In this document: positions 51,563-58,817 of the stretch, piece after piece | How positions within the stretch are numbered: the first letter of the stretch is position 1 | How the letters are laid out: each line of letters opens with the position of its first letter | Assembly (NCBI RefSeq): GCF_029626155.1 | Contig: NZ_JARUBL010000001.1 | Location: 5,732,501-5,796,500 of the forward strand | DNA: 64,000 bases | Source of the DNA: Solwaraspora sp. WMMD1047 | Lineage (GTDB): Bacteria; Actinomycetota; Actinomycetes; Mycobacteriales; Micromonosporaceae | Direction of reading: 5' to 3' | The notes under the pieces: generated by a model | What the model saw: only the letters and a program-made list of their open reading frames with translations | Database searches by the model: none | What the model was told of the DNA's origin: nothing | Position numbers and translations under genes: made by a program

Positions 51563-52878
51563 TCAGCGACCGCCGCCTGCATCTGCTCCTGGCCCCAGCG
51601 CGCGGCGGCCTCCGGCGACTCGCCGTTGCTGTAGATGCGCTGCACCACCTGGGCCAGCACGTTCTGACCGGAGATCTTTCCGACGGTGTCGACGTACTGG
51701 CCGTCGACGAAGCCGAACAGGGCGCCGGTCTCCGACTGCTCCAGCATCGCGTCCACGCACTCCTGGTAGGTCTGGATGACCTCGTTGCTGGTCCAGGACT
51801 CGGCCGTGGCGCCGTCGGCGGTCAGCGGGAGGAACAGCCCCGGCTCGGCGTTGAGGAAGGTGCCGTAGTTCGCCGGCTCCAGGATGTACTTCAGGAACGC
51901 CTCGGCCCCGGCGGCCTTGTCGTCGTCCTTGGACATCACCATCGCGGCGTTGGAGTAGTAGATGCTGCCGGGCTCGCCGCCCGCGGAGACCGGGATCGGG
52001 GCGCAGCCCAGGTCGCTGGCCGGGCGGCCGGACTCGGCCTCGAACGGCGCCAGGTACTGCCCCTTCTCGATCGCCATCGCCGCCGCGCCGCTGTTGAACG
52101 CGGCCTGCGGCTCACCCCAGGAGTAGTTGCCGCTGTCCGACGGCGAGTACTGGAGCAGATCCCGGTAGAGGGTGAGCGCCTCCACGGTCTCCGGGGTGTC
52201 GAAGTTGACCTCACCGGACTCGGTGAAGAGGTCGCCGGCCCCGGCGGTCAGCATCAGGCTGTAGAGCACCTGGTCGGTGGCGAGGTTCCGGCCGGCCGGC
52301 AGGGCGATGCCGTGCTGGTCGCCGGAGGTGAGCCGCTCGGCGGTCGCCAGCAGGTCGGCGTGGGTGGCCGGCGGCTCGGAGATGCCGGCGGCCTGCAGCA
52401 GGTCCTTGCGGTACCAGAGCATCTGCACCATGCCGTAGAGCGGCACCGCCCAGACCTCGCCCTCGTCCTGGTACGGGGCGACGGCCGCCGCACCGAAGTC
52501 GTGCGCCTGGTCCAGCTCCTCGACCAGCGAGGTGACCGGCCGGACCGAGCCGATCGGCCGGACGTAGGTGGTGAAGTCGGGGATGGTGAAGAGGATGTCC
52601 GGCTGGGTCTGGGACTGCACCGCACCGGAGATCTTCGTGTAGATCTGGTTCCAGTCCTGCACCTGGGCCTGGACTTTGTACTCCGGGTCGGTGGCGTTGT
52701 AGCTGTCGATCAGCTTCTGGAAGCCCTCCACCCGGTTCGGCGGCTGCTCCATGTGCCAGAGGATGACCGTCTTGTCGTCGCCGCCGGCTCCGCTCGATCC
52801 TCCGCAGGCGGCCACCGGCAGGCCGACCACGACGACGGCGGCCGCTGCGGCCAGCCGCTTGAACTTCTTGTACCTCAT
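51559..52878 (-). CDS. Extracellular sugar-binding lipoprotein (CUT1)
   Basis: A 439-residue solute-binding protein. The signal peptide ends with lipobox VAAC (cysteine at residue 25), followed by GGSSGAGGDD. The fold is family 1 of sugar-binding proteins (KTVILWHMEQPPNRVEGFQKL start, then ADPEYKV-like region). It is the first gene of the operon, 223 bp from the GntR start. The promoter region holds two dre-like operators. GAGAGGGG lies before the ATG. Confidence 0.95.
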   Translation of the reverse strand: MRYKKFKRLAAAAAVVVVGLPVAACGGSSGAGGDDKTVILWHMEQPPNRVEGFQKLIDSYNATDPEYKVQAQVQDWNQIYTKISGAVQSQTQPDILFTIPDFTTYVRPIGSVRPVTSLVEELDQAHDFGAAAVAPYQDEGEVWAVPLYGMVQMLWYRKDLLQAAGISEPPATHADLLATAERLTSGDQHGIALPAGRNLATDQVLYSLMLTAGAGDLFTESGEVNFDTPETVEALTLYRDLLQYSPSDSGNYSWGEPQAAFNSGAAAMAIEKGQYLAPFEAESGRPASDLGCAPIPVSAGGEPGSIYYSNAAMVMSKDDDKAAGAEAFLKYILEPANYGTFLNAEPGLFLPLTADGATAESWTSNEVIQTYQECVDAMLEQSETGALFGFVDGQYVDTVGKISGQNVLAQVVQRIYSNGESPEAAARWGQEQMQAAVAE

Positions 52879-52945
52879 CTGGTGGTACCCCTCTCACGGC
52901 CGTCAACTGCTGGATATAGCTGCTGGTCCAGCCGCCGGCACCGCC

Positions 52946-52964
52946 TGCGGGCTAGACGAGTCAA
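52946..52964. promoter_or_regulatory. GntR operator 1, dre-like
   Basis: TGCGGGCTAGACGAGTCAA matches the second site (52998-53016) at 17 of 19 positions. It covers the -35 region of the plus-strand promoter. The core resembles the DasR operator (AGTGGTCTAGACCACT), more weakly than site 2. Confidence 0.6.
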
Positions 52965-52980
52965 ACGTCGTTGGGATAAT
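52953..52980 (+). promoter_or_regulatory. Promoter of the GntR-RidA-MBL genes
   Basis: TAGACG as -35 (52953-52958), a 16-bp spacer and GATAAT as -10 (52975-52980) predict transcription start near 52987, giving a leader of about 115 nt before gntR. The -35 box lies inside operator 1. Confidence 0.5.
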
Positions 52981-52987
52981 GTTCCAG

Positions 52988-53016
52988 ACGCTACCGCTGC
53001 GGTCTAGACCAGTCAA
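52988..53016 (-). promoter_or_regulatory. Promoter of the ten-gene operon
   Basis: On the minus strand, TTGACT as -35 (53016 down to 53011), a 17-bp spacer and TAGCGT as -10 (52993 down to 52988) form a promoter reading towards the lipoprotein gene. The operator 2 palindrome occupies the spacer, so bound repressor would block polymerase directly. Confidence 0.6.
52998..53016. promoter_or_regulatory. GntR operator 2, dre-like
   Basis: TGCGGTCTAGACCAGTCAA contains the palindromic core GGTCTAGACC. It resembles the DasR consensus AGTGGTCTAGACCACT, matching 14 of 16 when the G/C wobble is allowed. It lies 52 bp from operator 1, which is five helical turns. Confidence 0.7.
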
Positions 53017-53101
53017 GAGAAAGATCCAGGGAATTCGGCGTCCGCCCTGGTCAGGCGCGGTCGGCTGGAGACGCCTTCGGGAGATACGGGATGATCACGT
53101 C

Positions 53102-53821
53102 ATGTCAACGCCGAAACACGTCGCGATCACCAATGCCCTCCGCGAGCGGTGCCGCGAGCTGCCCGTCGGCTCCCGCCTGCCGGCCGAGAAGGAACTCGCG
53201 GTGCAGTTCGAGGTCAGCCGGATGACGGTCCGGCAGGCGCTCGACGCGCTGGCCGCCGACGGCCGGGTGGAACGGGTACCCGGGCTGGGCACCTTCGTCC
53301 GCCGGCCGACCGTCGCCATGGGTCCGCACCTCACCTCGTTCAGCGAGGACATGCGCAACCGCGGCCTGCGCCCCAGCAGCCGGCTCATCGCCATCGAGGA
53401 GGTCACCGCCACCGGTGAGGTCGCCACCGACCTCGGCGTGGACCCGGCGAGTCCGGTGATCCGGCTGGAGCGGCTGCGGTTCGCCGACGACGAGCCGATG
53501 TGCCTGGAGGACGCCCACCTGCCGAGCCGGCTTCAGCGGGTCCTCGACGACGCCGACCTCGAAGGATCGCTGCACGAGGTGCTGGCGAAGGCCGGCATCG
53601 TCATCGCCGCCGCCCGCCGCCGGGTCCGCGCGGTACCCGCCCCGGCCCGCGACGCCCGGCTGCTCGGCCTGCCCGAACACGCGCCCGCCCTGGAGATCGT
53701 CGACCTCTTCTTCGACACCGGCCGCCGCCCGGTGCAGCGGTCCCGGTCGCGCTACCGCCACGACCGGTACGAGGTCCAGTCCGACCTGTTCCGGCCCGCC
53801 GACCCCGGCCCCGGACGATGA
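53102..53821 (+). CDS. GntR family regulator, HutC/DasR-like
   Basis: A 239-residue HutC-subfamily GntR protein. The winged helix-turn-helix is at about residues 5-70 (SRLPAEKELAVQFEVSRMTV). The UTRA ligand-binding domain follows from about residue 80 (HLTSFSEDMRNRGLRPSSR). DasR, its best-known cousin, senses glucosamine-6-phosphate and binds dre sites. Here two dre-like sites sit in the divergent promoter, so this protein probably represses both directions and responds to a phosphorylated sugar made by the adjacent pathway. There is no ribosome binding site near ATG 53102; GATGAT at -12 to -7 may make it leaderless. Confidence 0.92.
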   Translation: MSTPKHVAITNALRERCRELPVGSRLPAEKELAVQFEVSRMTVRQALDALAADGRVERVPGLGTFVRRPTVAMGPHLTSFSEDMRNRGLRPSSRLIAIEEVTATGEVATDLGVDPASPVIRLERLRFADDEPMCLEDAHLPSRLQRVLDDADLEGSLHEVLAKAGIVIAAARRRVRAVPAPARDARLLGLPEHAPALEIVDLFFDTGRRPVQRSRSRYRHDRYEVQSDLFRPADPGPGR

Positions 53822-53837
53822 GCCAAGGAGTACGCCG

Positions 53838-54233
53838 ATGAGTTGGACCGCACACACCAGCCCGGAACTGCCCGCCCCGGCCGGCCCCTACAGCCACGTC
53901 GTCGACGCCGGCACGATGGTCTGGACGGCCGGCTTCGGCCCGCAGGACCCGGCCACCGGGGCCGTCCCGGCGGGCGTCACCGCCCAGACCGAGCAGGTGC
54001 TCGACAACGTCGAAGGGGCGCTGCGCACCGTCGGACTGGGCCTCGGCGACGTGGTCAAGGCGACCGTCCACCTGCAACACCTCGACCGCGACTTCGCCGC
54101 CTACAACGAGGTGTACGCCCGCCGCTTCCAACCGCCGTACCCGGTGCGCACCACCGTCGGCAGCACCCTGGCCGGAATCCTGGTCGAGGTCGACGTGGTC
54201 GCTGTCCGCCGCGACCGGTCGCCGGCGCGCTGA
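53838..54233 (+). CDS. RidA family enamine/imine deaminase
   Basis: A 131-residue RidA/YjgF/UK114 protein. The conserved arginine is in YPVRTTVGSTL, and QTEQVLDNVEGALRTVGL and VVKATVHLQHLDRDF are the typical blocks. RidA proteins hydrolyse reactive 2-aminoacrylate and related enamines made by PLP lyases. Here it may serve the PLP enzyme at 43134-44366. It lies 16 bp after gntR with AAGGAG before its ATG, so the two are probably co-transcribed. Confidence 0.93.
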   Translation: MSWTAHTSPELPAPAGPYSHVVDAGTMVWTAGFGPQDPATGAVPAGVTAQTEQVLDNVEGALRTVGLGLGDVVKATVHLQHLDRDFAAYNEVYARRFQPPYPVRTTVGSTLAGILVEVDVVAVRRDRSPAR

Positions 54234-54234
54234 G

Positions 54235-54984
54235 GTGGCCGCCGTCCAGGTCACCGACGCCATCTGGCTGGTCGGCAGCGGCACCCACCCCGGGGTACGC
54301 ACCGACCCGCACGACTGCCACTGCTACCTGATCTGGGACGGGACCGGCGGCGTCCTCGTCGACACCGGCACCGGCCTGGGCGCCGAGGCGTGGCTGGCCA
54401 CCGTCGCCGAGGTCTGCGATCCGGGCGCGCTGACCGGCGCGATCGTCACCCACTACCACGCCGACCATGCCGGCGGAGCCGGCGCCGCCCGCGCGGCCGG
54501 CCTGCCGATCCTGGCCAGCGCCGAGACCGCCGCGGCCCTGGCGAGCGCCGACGAGACGCGCACCTCGCTCGCGGTGGCCCGGGCCGCCGGGATCTACCCG
54601 GCCGACTACCGGCTCTCCCCCACCCCGGTCGACCGGATCATCGGCGCCGGTGACACCGTCGCGGCCGGCGGGCTGAGCGTCGAGATCGTCGCCGCCCCCG
54701 GCCACTGCGACGGGCACCTCGTCGGGCTGGTCCGCACGGCCGGCCGGCACGTCCTGTTCAGCGGCGACTGCCTCTTCGCGGGCGGCCGGGTGAGCCTGCA
54801 GGCGATCCACGACTGCCGGCTCGACGCGTACGCCCGGACCGTCGTCGACCTCGCCGGCCGGCAGGTCGACGCCCTGCTTCCCGGCCACGGCGACCTGGTT
54901 CTCGACGGCGCCGCGGCGGACCTCGACCGGGCCGCCGAGTCGTTCCGCCGGCTCGTCCCGCCACCGAACGTGCTGACCGGCTGA
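54235..54984 (+). CDS. Metallo-beta-lactamase fold hydrolase
   Basis: A 249-residue MBL-fold hydrolase. The dinuclear metal motif is THYHADHAGG, with later APGHCDGH, FSGDCLFAGG and LLPGHGD completing the ligand set. There is no signal peptide. It starts at GTG 54235, one base after the RidA stop, so co-translation is likely. The branch resembles glyoxalase-II-like thioesterases and lactonases; substrate unknown, possibly a lactone from the oxidoreductase step. Confidence 0.9.
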   Translation: MAAVQVTDAIWLVGSGTHPGVRTDPHDCHCYLIWDGTGGVLVDTGTGLGAEAWLATVAEVCDPGALTGAIVTHYHADHAGGAGAARAAGLPILASAETAAALASADETRTSLAVARAAGIYPADYRLSPTPVDRIIGAGDTVAAGGLSVEIVAAPGHCDGHLVGLVRTAGRHVLFSGDCLFAGGRVSLQAIHDCRLDAYARTVVDLAGRQVDALLPGHGDLVLDGAAADLDRAAESFRRLVPPPNVLTG

Positions 54985-54993
54985 CCGACCCGG

Positions 54994-56199
54994 TCAGGCC
55001 ACCGCCCGGAGACCACCCACCGTCGCGTAGATGTCGACGAGCTGCTCCGCGCTGCGCTGCCACGGATACGCGGAGCGGACCCGGTCCAGAGCGGCCGTGG
55101 CGTAGGTGAACCGGGTGGTCGGATCGCGCAGCAGCCGGCGGATCGCGGCGCCGAGCGCCACCGGGTCGCGCGGCGGGACCAGGTCGCCGGTCAGCCCGTC
55201 GACGATCGTGTCGGGGTGGCCACCGACGGCGGTGCCCACCACCGGTACTCCGCAGGCCATCGCCTCCAGCGGCGGCAACCCGAACGGCTCCTGCCGAGCG
55301 GCGGCGACCACCAGGTCCGCCGACCGGTACCAGGCCGGCAGCTCGTCGCGGGACACCGCGCCGACCAGCCGGAGCCGGCCGGCGACCCCGCAGGCTTCGG
55401 CGAGCGAGCGCAGCTCCCGCGCGGACGGGTCGTCGGCCACCGTCGCGTCCGCCGGGCCGCCGACGACCACACACTCGGCCTCCGGTACCGCCCGCATCGC
55501 CCGGATGACGTCCGTCATCCCCTGCTGCTCGGTCAGCCGGCCGACGGTGAGGATGCGGGGCCGCCCGGCGTGCCGGGCGGCCCGCGGACCGTCCGGGGTG
55601 AACCGTCGCTGGTCGACGCCGGGCGGCACGACGCTGATCCGGCCCCGGGGAACTCCCATCCGGATCAGGTCGCCGACCTCCTGCTGGCACTGTGCGACCA
55701 CCCGGTGCACGCCGTGGCCGAGCGCCCGCTCGTAGCCGATCCGCCGCTGCCGACCGGTGCCCCGGTCCCGCAACGCGACGCCGAGCGCGTGGTAGGTCAG
55801 GACCACCGGTACGCCGGTCCGCCGGCTGGCGGTCAGCGCGGCGACCCCGCTGGTCCAGAAGTGGGCGTGGACCACGTCCGGCCGCCACGCACCGTCGCGC
55901 CACCGGTCGCCGAGCCAGGCGCCGAACTCGGGCAGGTACGCCGGCAGGTCACCCCGCGCGGTCGGGTGCGGCGGACCGACGGGAACCGGCACGACCACCG
56001 GGCCGTCGCCGACCGGGCCGCCGACCGGGCCGGTGGTCGGCGGTCCGGGTGCGTCGTGCCGGGTGTAGACCCGTACCTCGTGTCCGTCGTCGGCCAGGGC
56101 GGCCGACAGCTCCGCGACGTGGACGTGTTGACCGCCAGCGCCGGAACCGCCGGTAGCCGCGAGCGGGTTGGCATGCTCCGAGATCAGCGCGATCCGCAT
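54994..56199 (-). CDS. Glycosyltransferase family 4
   Basis: A 401-residue GT4 (GT-B fold) transferase. The N-terminal part begins MRIALISEHANPLAATGGSG with a glycine-rich acceptor loop (GSGAGGQHVHVAELSAAL). The C-terminal nucleotide-sugar site shows EPFGLPPLEAMACGVPVVGT, with the E-x7-E pair. RIRILTVGRLTEQQGM-like signature is at the start of the second domain. It probably adds a sugar to an envelope or secondary metabolite acceptor. It is a lone gene, convergent with the MBL gene. Confidence 0.92.
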   Translation of the reverse strand: MRIALISEHANPLAATGGSGAGGQHVHVAELSAALADDGHEVRVYTRHDAPGPPTTGPVGGPVGDGPVVVPVPVGPPHPTARGDLPAYLPEFGAWLGDRWRDGAWRPDVVHAHFWTSGVAALTASRRTGVPVVLTYHALGVALRDRGTGRQRRIGYERALGHGVHRVVAQCQQEVGDLIRMGVPRGRISVVPPGVDQRRFTPDGPRAARHAGRPRILTVGRLTEQQGMTDVIRAMRAVPEAECVVVGGPADATVADDPSARELRSLAEACGVAGRLRLVGAVSRDELPAWYRSADLVVAAARQEPFGLPPLEAMACGVPVVGTAVGGHPDTIVDGLTGDLVPPRDPVALGAAIRRLLRDPTTRFTYATAALDRVRSAYPWQRSAEQLVDIYATVGGLRAVA

Positions 56200-56458
56200 G
56201 TGCCCTCCTTCTCCGCGGTCGCCGCCTGATCGGCGGCCACTGCTGGCGGCGTATCGATGCCAAGGACTCTCACTCCGGGGCGCTACCCCGCCCGGCGACG
56301 GTTAACCGCGAGCATCGGCGGATTCGCCGAGGTCGCTTCCGCCGGTGTCGGCGGCCGCGGTGGGCGAGTGGGCGCGATTGGCGTATATTTCGTGCTGGCC
56401 GGTCCCTGCCTTCAGCCACGAGGGAACGCGATCGGCGTCGTCAGACGGGCTCTCTCTC
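56200..56458. other. Divergent intergenic region, glycosyltransferase and STAS genes
   Basis: About 260 bp without a convincing gene. Open frames on the plus strand that extend the STAS gene upstream lack conservation-like features. It probably holds the two divergent promoters; I see no clear boxes. Confidence 0.4.
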
Positions 56459-56827
56459 GTGAACGACGCCTATTCACCCCTGCGCGATGCCGCCGAACCC
56501 GTGCTGCGCATCGACATCGACCCCACACCGGACAACGGCGTGGCGCTGCGCCTGCTCGGCGACCTCGACCTGGACAGCGCGGCCAGGCTGCCCCGGCTTG
56601 TCGACTCGCTGCTGACCGACCCGGCCCCGGACGCGCTCACCATCGACCTGTCCGGTCTGGTCTTCTGCGACTCCTCCGGGATTCACGCGCTGCTCAACTG
56701 CCGGGAGCGGGTCGCCGAAGCGGGGTGCCGCTTCGCCGTGGTCCGACCCCGGCCCCAGGTGCTGCGGGTGTTGGAGCTCACCGGGGTCGCGGCGCTGCTC
56801 GGGCTGTCCGCCGGTGACGCCTCGTGA
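56459..56827 (+). CDS. STAS domain anti-anti-sigma factor
   Basis: A 122-residue single STAS domain of the SpoIIAA/RsbV type. The phosphorylation motif is intact: CDSSGIHAL at residues 70-78, with S72 or S73 as phospho-acceptor. Unphosphorylated forms bind an anti-sigma kinase and release its sigma factor. GTG 56459 is chosen because residues upstream are not STAS-like. It ends 8 bp from the convergent GAF-ANTAR gene and belongs to the local stress-signalling set. Confidence 0.85.
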   Translation: MNDAYSPLRDAAEPVLRIDIDPTPDNGVALRLLGDLDLDSAARLPRLVDSLLTDPAPDALTIDLSGLVFCDSSGIHALLNCRERVAEAGCRFAVVRPRPQVLRVLELTGVAALLGLSAGDAS

Positions 56828-56835
56828 CCTGCCGA

Positions 56836-57579
56836 TCAGTCCCGCACCGTCAGTTCCCCGCTGTGGACCAGGTGCTCGGCGAGGTCGCGCAGCTTGACGT
56901 TCGTCTGCTGGCTGCCCCGGACCAGCAGTGCGAAGGCCTGCTCGCCGGTCAGCTTGTAGCGCTCCATCAGGATCCCCTTCGCCTGGCCGATCAGGTCCCG
57001 GGTACGCACCGCCTCGGTCAGCTGCTCGTGCTGCTCCGCGTTGGCCAGCGCGACCGCGGCGTGGGCCGCGAACAGCAGGCCGACGTGCTCGGAACCGTCG
57101 TCGAAGGCGTGCGGGGCCGGGGCGTAGAGGTTGAGCGCGCCGACGGCGTCGTCAGCCGCGTAGAGCTGAAACGACAGCATGCTCCCGACGCCGAGGGCCT
57201 GCGCGCCGACGGCGAACTCCGGCCAGCGCCCGTCCTGGGCGACGTCGGGCATCCGGACCGTGTGCTCGTCGTAGAGCGCCGTGAGGCAGGGGCCCTGCCC
57301 GGTCTCGTACTGGACCTGGTCGACCTGTTGGACAAGCTTGTCGGTGGCGGCCGGGGTGGTGATCCGCGACCGGCCCTCCACCCGCATGATGCCGGCGTGC
57401 GCCGCACCCGGCACGGTGTCGACGGCGGCCCGCACGATCGCGTCCAGGGTGTGCGCGACGTCGGTCTCGGCATGCAGCGTACGAGCCAGGTCGCCGAACC
57501 GGCCGGCCAGATCGTCGCGGCTGAGCAGCGGCGCCGGGTCGGCGGGCCCGTTGCCGCGATCGGGCGCTGTGTCGGACAT
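56836..57579 (-). CDS. GAF and ANTAR domain protein
   Basis: A 247-residue RNA-binding antiterminator-type regulator. The GAF sensor domain covers about residues 35-170. The C-terminal ANTAR domain (about 185-240, DLIGQAKGILMERYKLTGEQ) binds stem-loops in nascent RNA and prevents termination. Such proteins are abundant in actinobacteria, usually as stand-alone stress or nutrient regulators. ATG 57579 has a GGGGGA-type ribosome binding site. It is divergent from the sigma factor gene. Confidence 0.93.
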   Translation of the reverse strand: MSDTAPDRGNGPADPAPLLSRDDLAGRFGDLARTLHAETDVAHTLDAIVRAAVDTVPGAAHAGIMRVEGRSRITTPAATDKLVQQVDQVQYETGQGPCLTALYDEHTVRMPDVAQDGRWPEFAVGAQALGVGSMLSFQLYAADDAVGALNLYAPAPHAFDDGSEHVGLLFAAHAAVALANAEQHEQLTEAVRTRDLIGQAKGILMERYKLTGEQAFALLVRGSQQTNVKLRDLAEHLVHSGELTVRD

Positions 57580-57636
57580 GGTCGCTCCCCCTCCGGCGGC
57601 CCCCGGACCCGATCGATCCGGCCGGCCGCACCTTCC

Positions 57637-57682
57637 ACATCTCCGCACCGGCAGGTGCCCCAAACATCTCCGCACCGGCAGG
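57637..57682. repeat. Direct repeat across the sigma-factor leader
   Basis: The 19-bp sequence acatctccgcaccggcagg occurs exactly at 57637-57655 and 57664-57682, a 27-bp period. The second copy ends in the sigma gene ribosome binding site (AGGAG). It may be a regulator site or a recent slippage duplication. Confidence 0.85.
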
Positions 57683-57689
57683 AGTGAGA

Positions 57690-58817
57690 ATGCCCACCAC
57701 ACCGTACGCCGGCGCCGATGACGCCCGGGAGGATCTCGACACGGTCGCCCTGCGGTACGCCGCCGACCTCACCAGGCTGTCCCCGGCCCGGCGGGCGGCG
57801 GCCCGGGACGACCTCGCCCGGCAGGCGTTGCCGTTCGTCAACCGGCTGGCCCGCCGTTACCAGGGCCGCGGCGAGCCGTTGGACGACCTGCGCCAGACCG
57901 CCCGGTTGGGGCTGGTGCTCGCGATCGACCGCTACGACCCGGAGCGCGGTCCGTTCACCGCGTACGCCACGGTCACCATCGTGGGCGAGCTCAAGCGGCA
58001 CTTCCGGGACCGCGGGTGGGGGGTGCATGTGCCCCGCCGGCTGCGTGACCTGTCCCGGGAGCTGACCCGCTTCGACGCCGACCTGACCGGCCGGTTGGCG
58101 CGCCGCCCGACGGTGGCGGAGCTGGCGGCGGCGAGCGGCGCGACCGTCGAGGACGTGCTGCTGGCCCGCCGGTCGGCGGAGGGTTACCGGCCGAAGTCCC
58201 TCGACGTTCCGGTCACCCCGGAACGGGCCAGCCTGGCCGAGGAGATCGGCGACCGGGATCCCGACCTGGAGTCCGTCGACGACCGGGTCACCGTGGCCCG
58301 GCTGCTCACCGAGCTGCCGGCCCGGGAACGGGAGATCCTCAGCCTGCGGTTCTACGGCAACCGGACCCAGGCCGAGATCGCCGCCCAGTGCGGCATCTCA
58401 CAGATGCACGTCTCCCGGCTGCTGTCGCAGGCCCTGACCTGGCTGCGGGAGGCGATGCTCACCGACCATTCCCCGGTGTGGAGCGGCTACCGCCCCGATC
58501 CGGAGACCTACCGGCTGCCGCTGGTCCGGCGGATGCGGGCGGGCGTGCTGACGGTCGGGGTCGGCGGCGAGGTGGACCGCGACAACGCCGGGCAGCTGAC
58601 CCGGGCCCTGGTGGGGTCGGCCGGCCGGGCGGGGGTCGACCGGGTCGAGGTCGACCTGGCGCGGCTGCCGTTGATCGACGCGGCGGGCACCGCGGCGCTG
58701 CTGGCGGGCTACGAGGCGGCCCGGAGCGCCGGGGTCGCCTTCCGGATCATCGCGCCGAACCGGCAGGTCGAGCAGATCCTGCGGCTAGCCGGGCTGGCGC
58801 CGCTCGTCGACCGCTAG
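57690..58817 (+). CDS. SigB/SigF-type sigma factor fused to a STAS domain
   Basis: A 375-residue fusion. Residues 1-255 form a group 3 sigma factor: region 2 (about 45-115, LDDLRQTARLGLVLAIDRYD), region 3 (about 120-200) and region 4 (about 205-255, LPAREREILSLRFYGNRTQAEIA split by the helix-turn-helix GISQMHVSRLLSQ). After a linker, residues 283-375 form a STAS domain. Its phosphorylation motif reads IDAAG (330-333), with alanines in place of the usual serine. AGGAG lies 5 bp before ATG 57690. It overlaps the convergent STAS-HATPase gene by 33 bp. Confidence 0.9.
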   Translation: MPTTPYAGADDAREDLDTVALRYAADLTRLSPARRAAARDDLARQALPFVNRLARRYQGRGEPLDDLRQTARLGLVLAIDRYDPERGPFTAYATVTIVGELKRHFRDRGWGVHVPRRLRDLSRELTRFDADLTGRLARRPTVAELAAASGATVEDVLLARRSAEGYRPKSLDVPVTPERASLAEEIGDRDPDLESVDDRVTVARLLTELPAREREILSLRFYGNRTQAEIAAQCGISQMHVSRLLSQALTWLREAMLTDHSPVWSGYRPDPETYRLPLVRRMRAGVLTVGVGGEVDRDNAGQLTRALVGSAGRAGVDRVEVDLARLPLIDAAGTAALLAGYEAARSAGVAFRIIAPNRQVEQILRLAGLAPLVDR

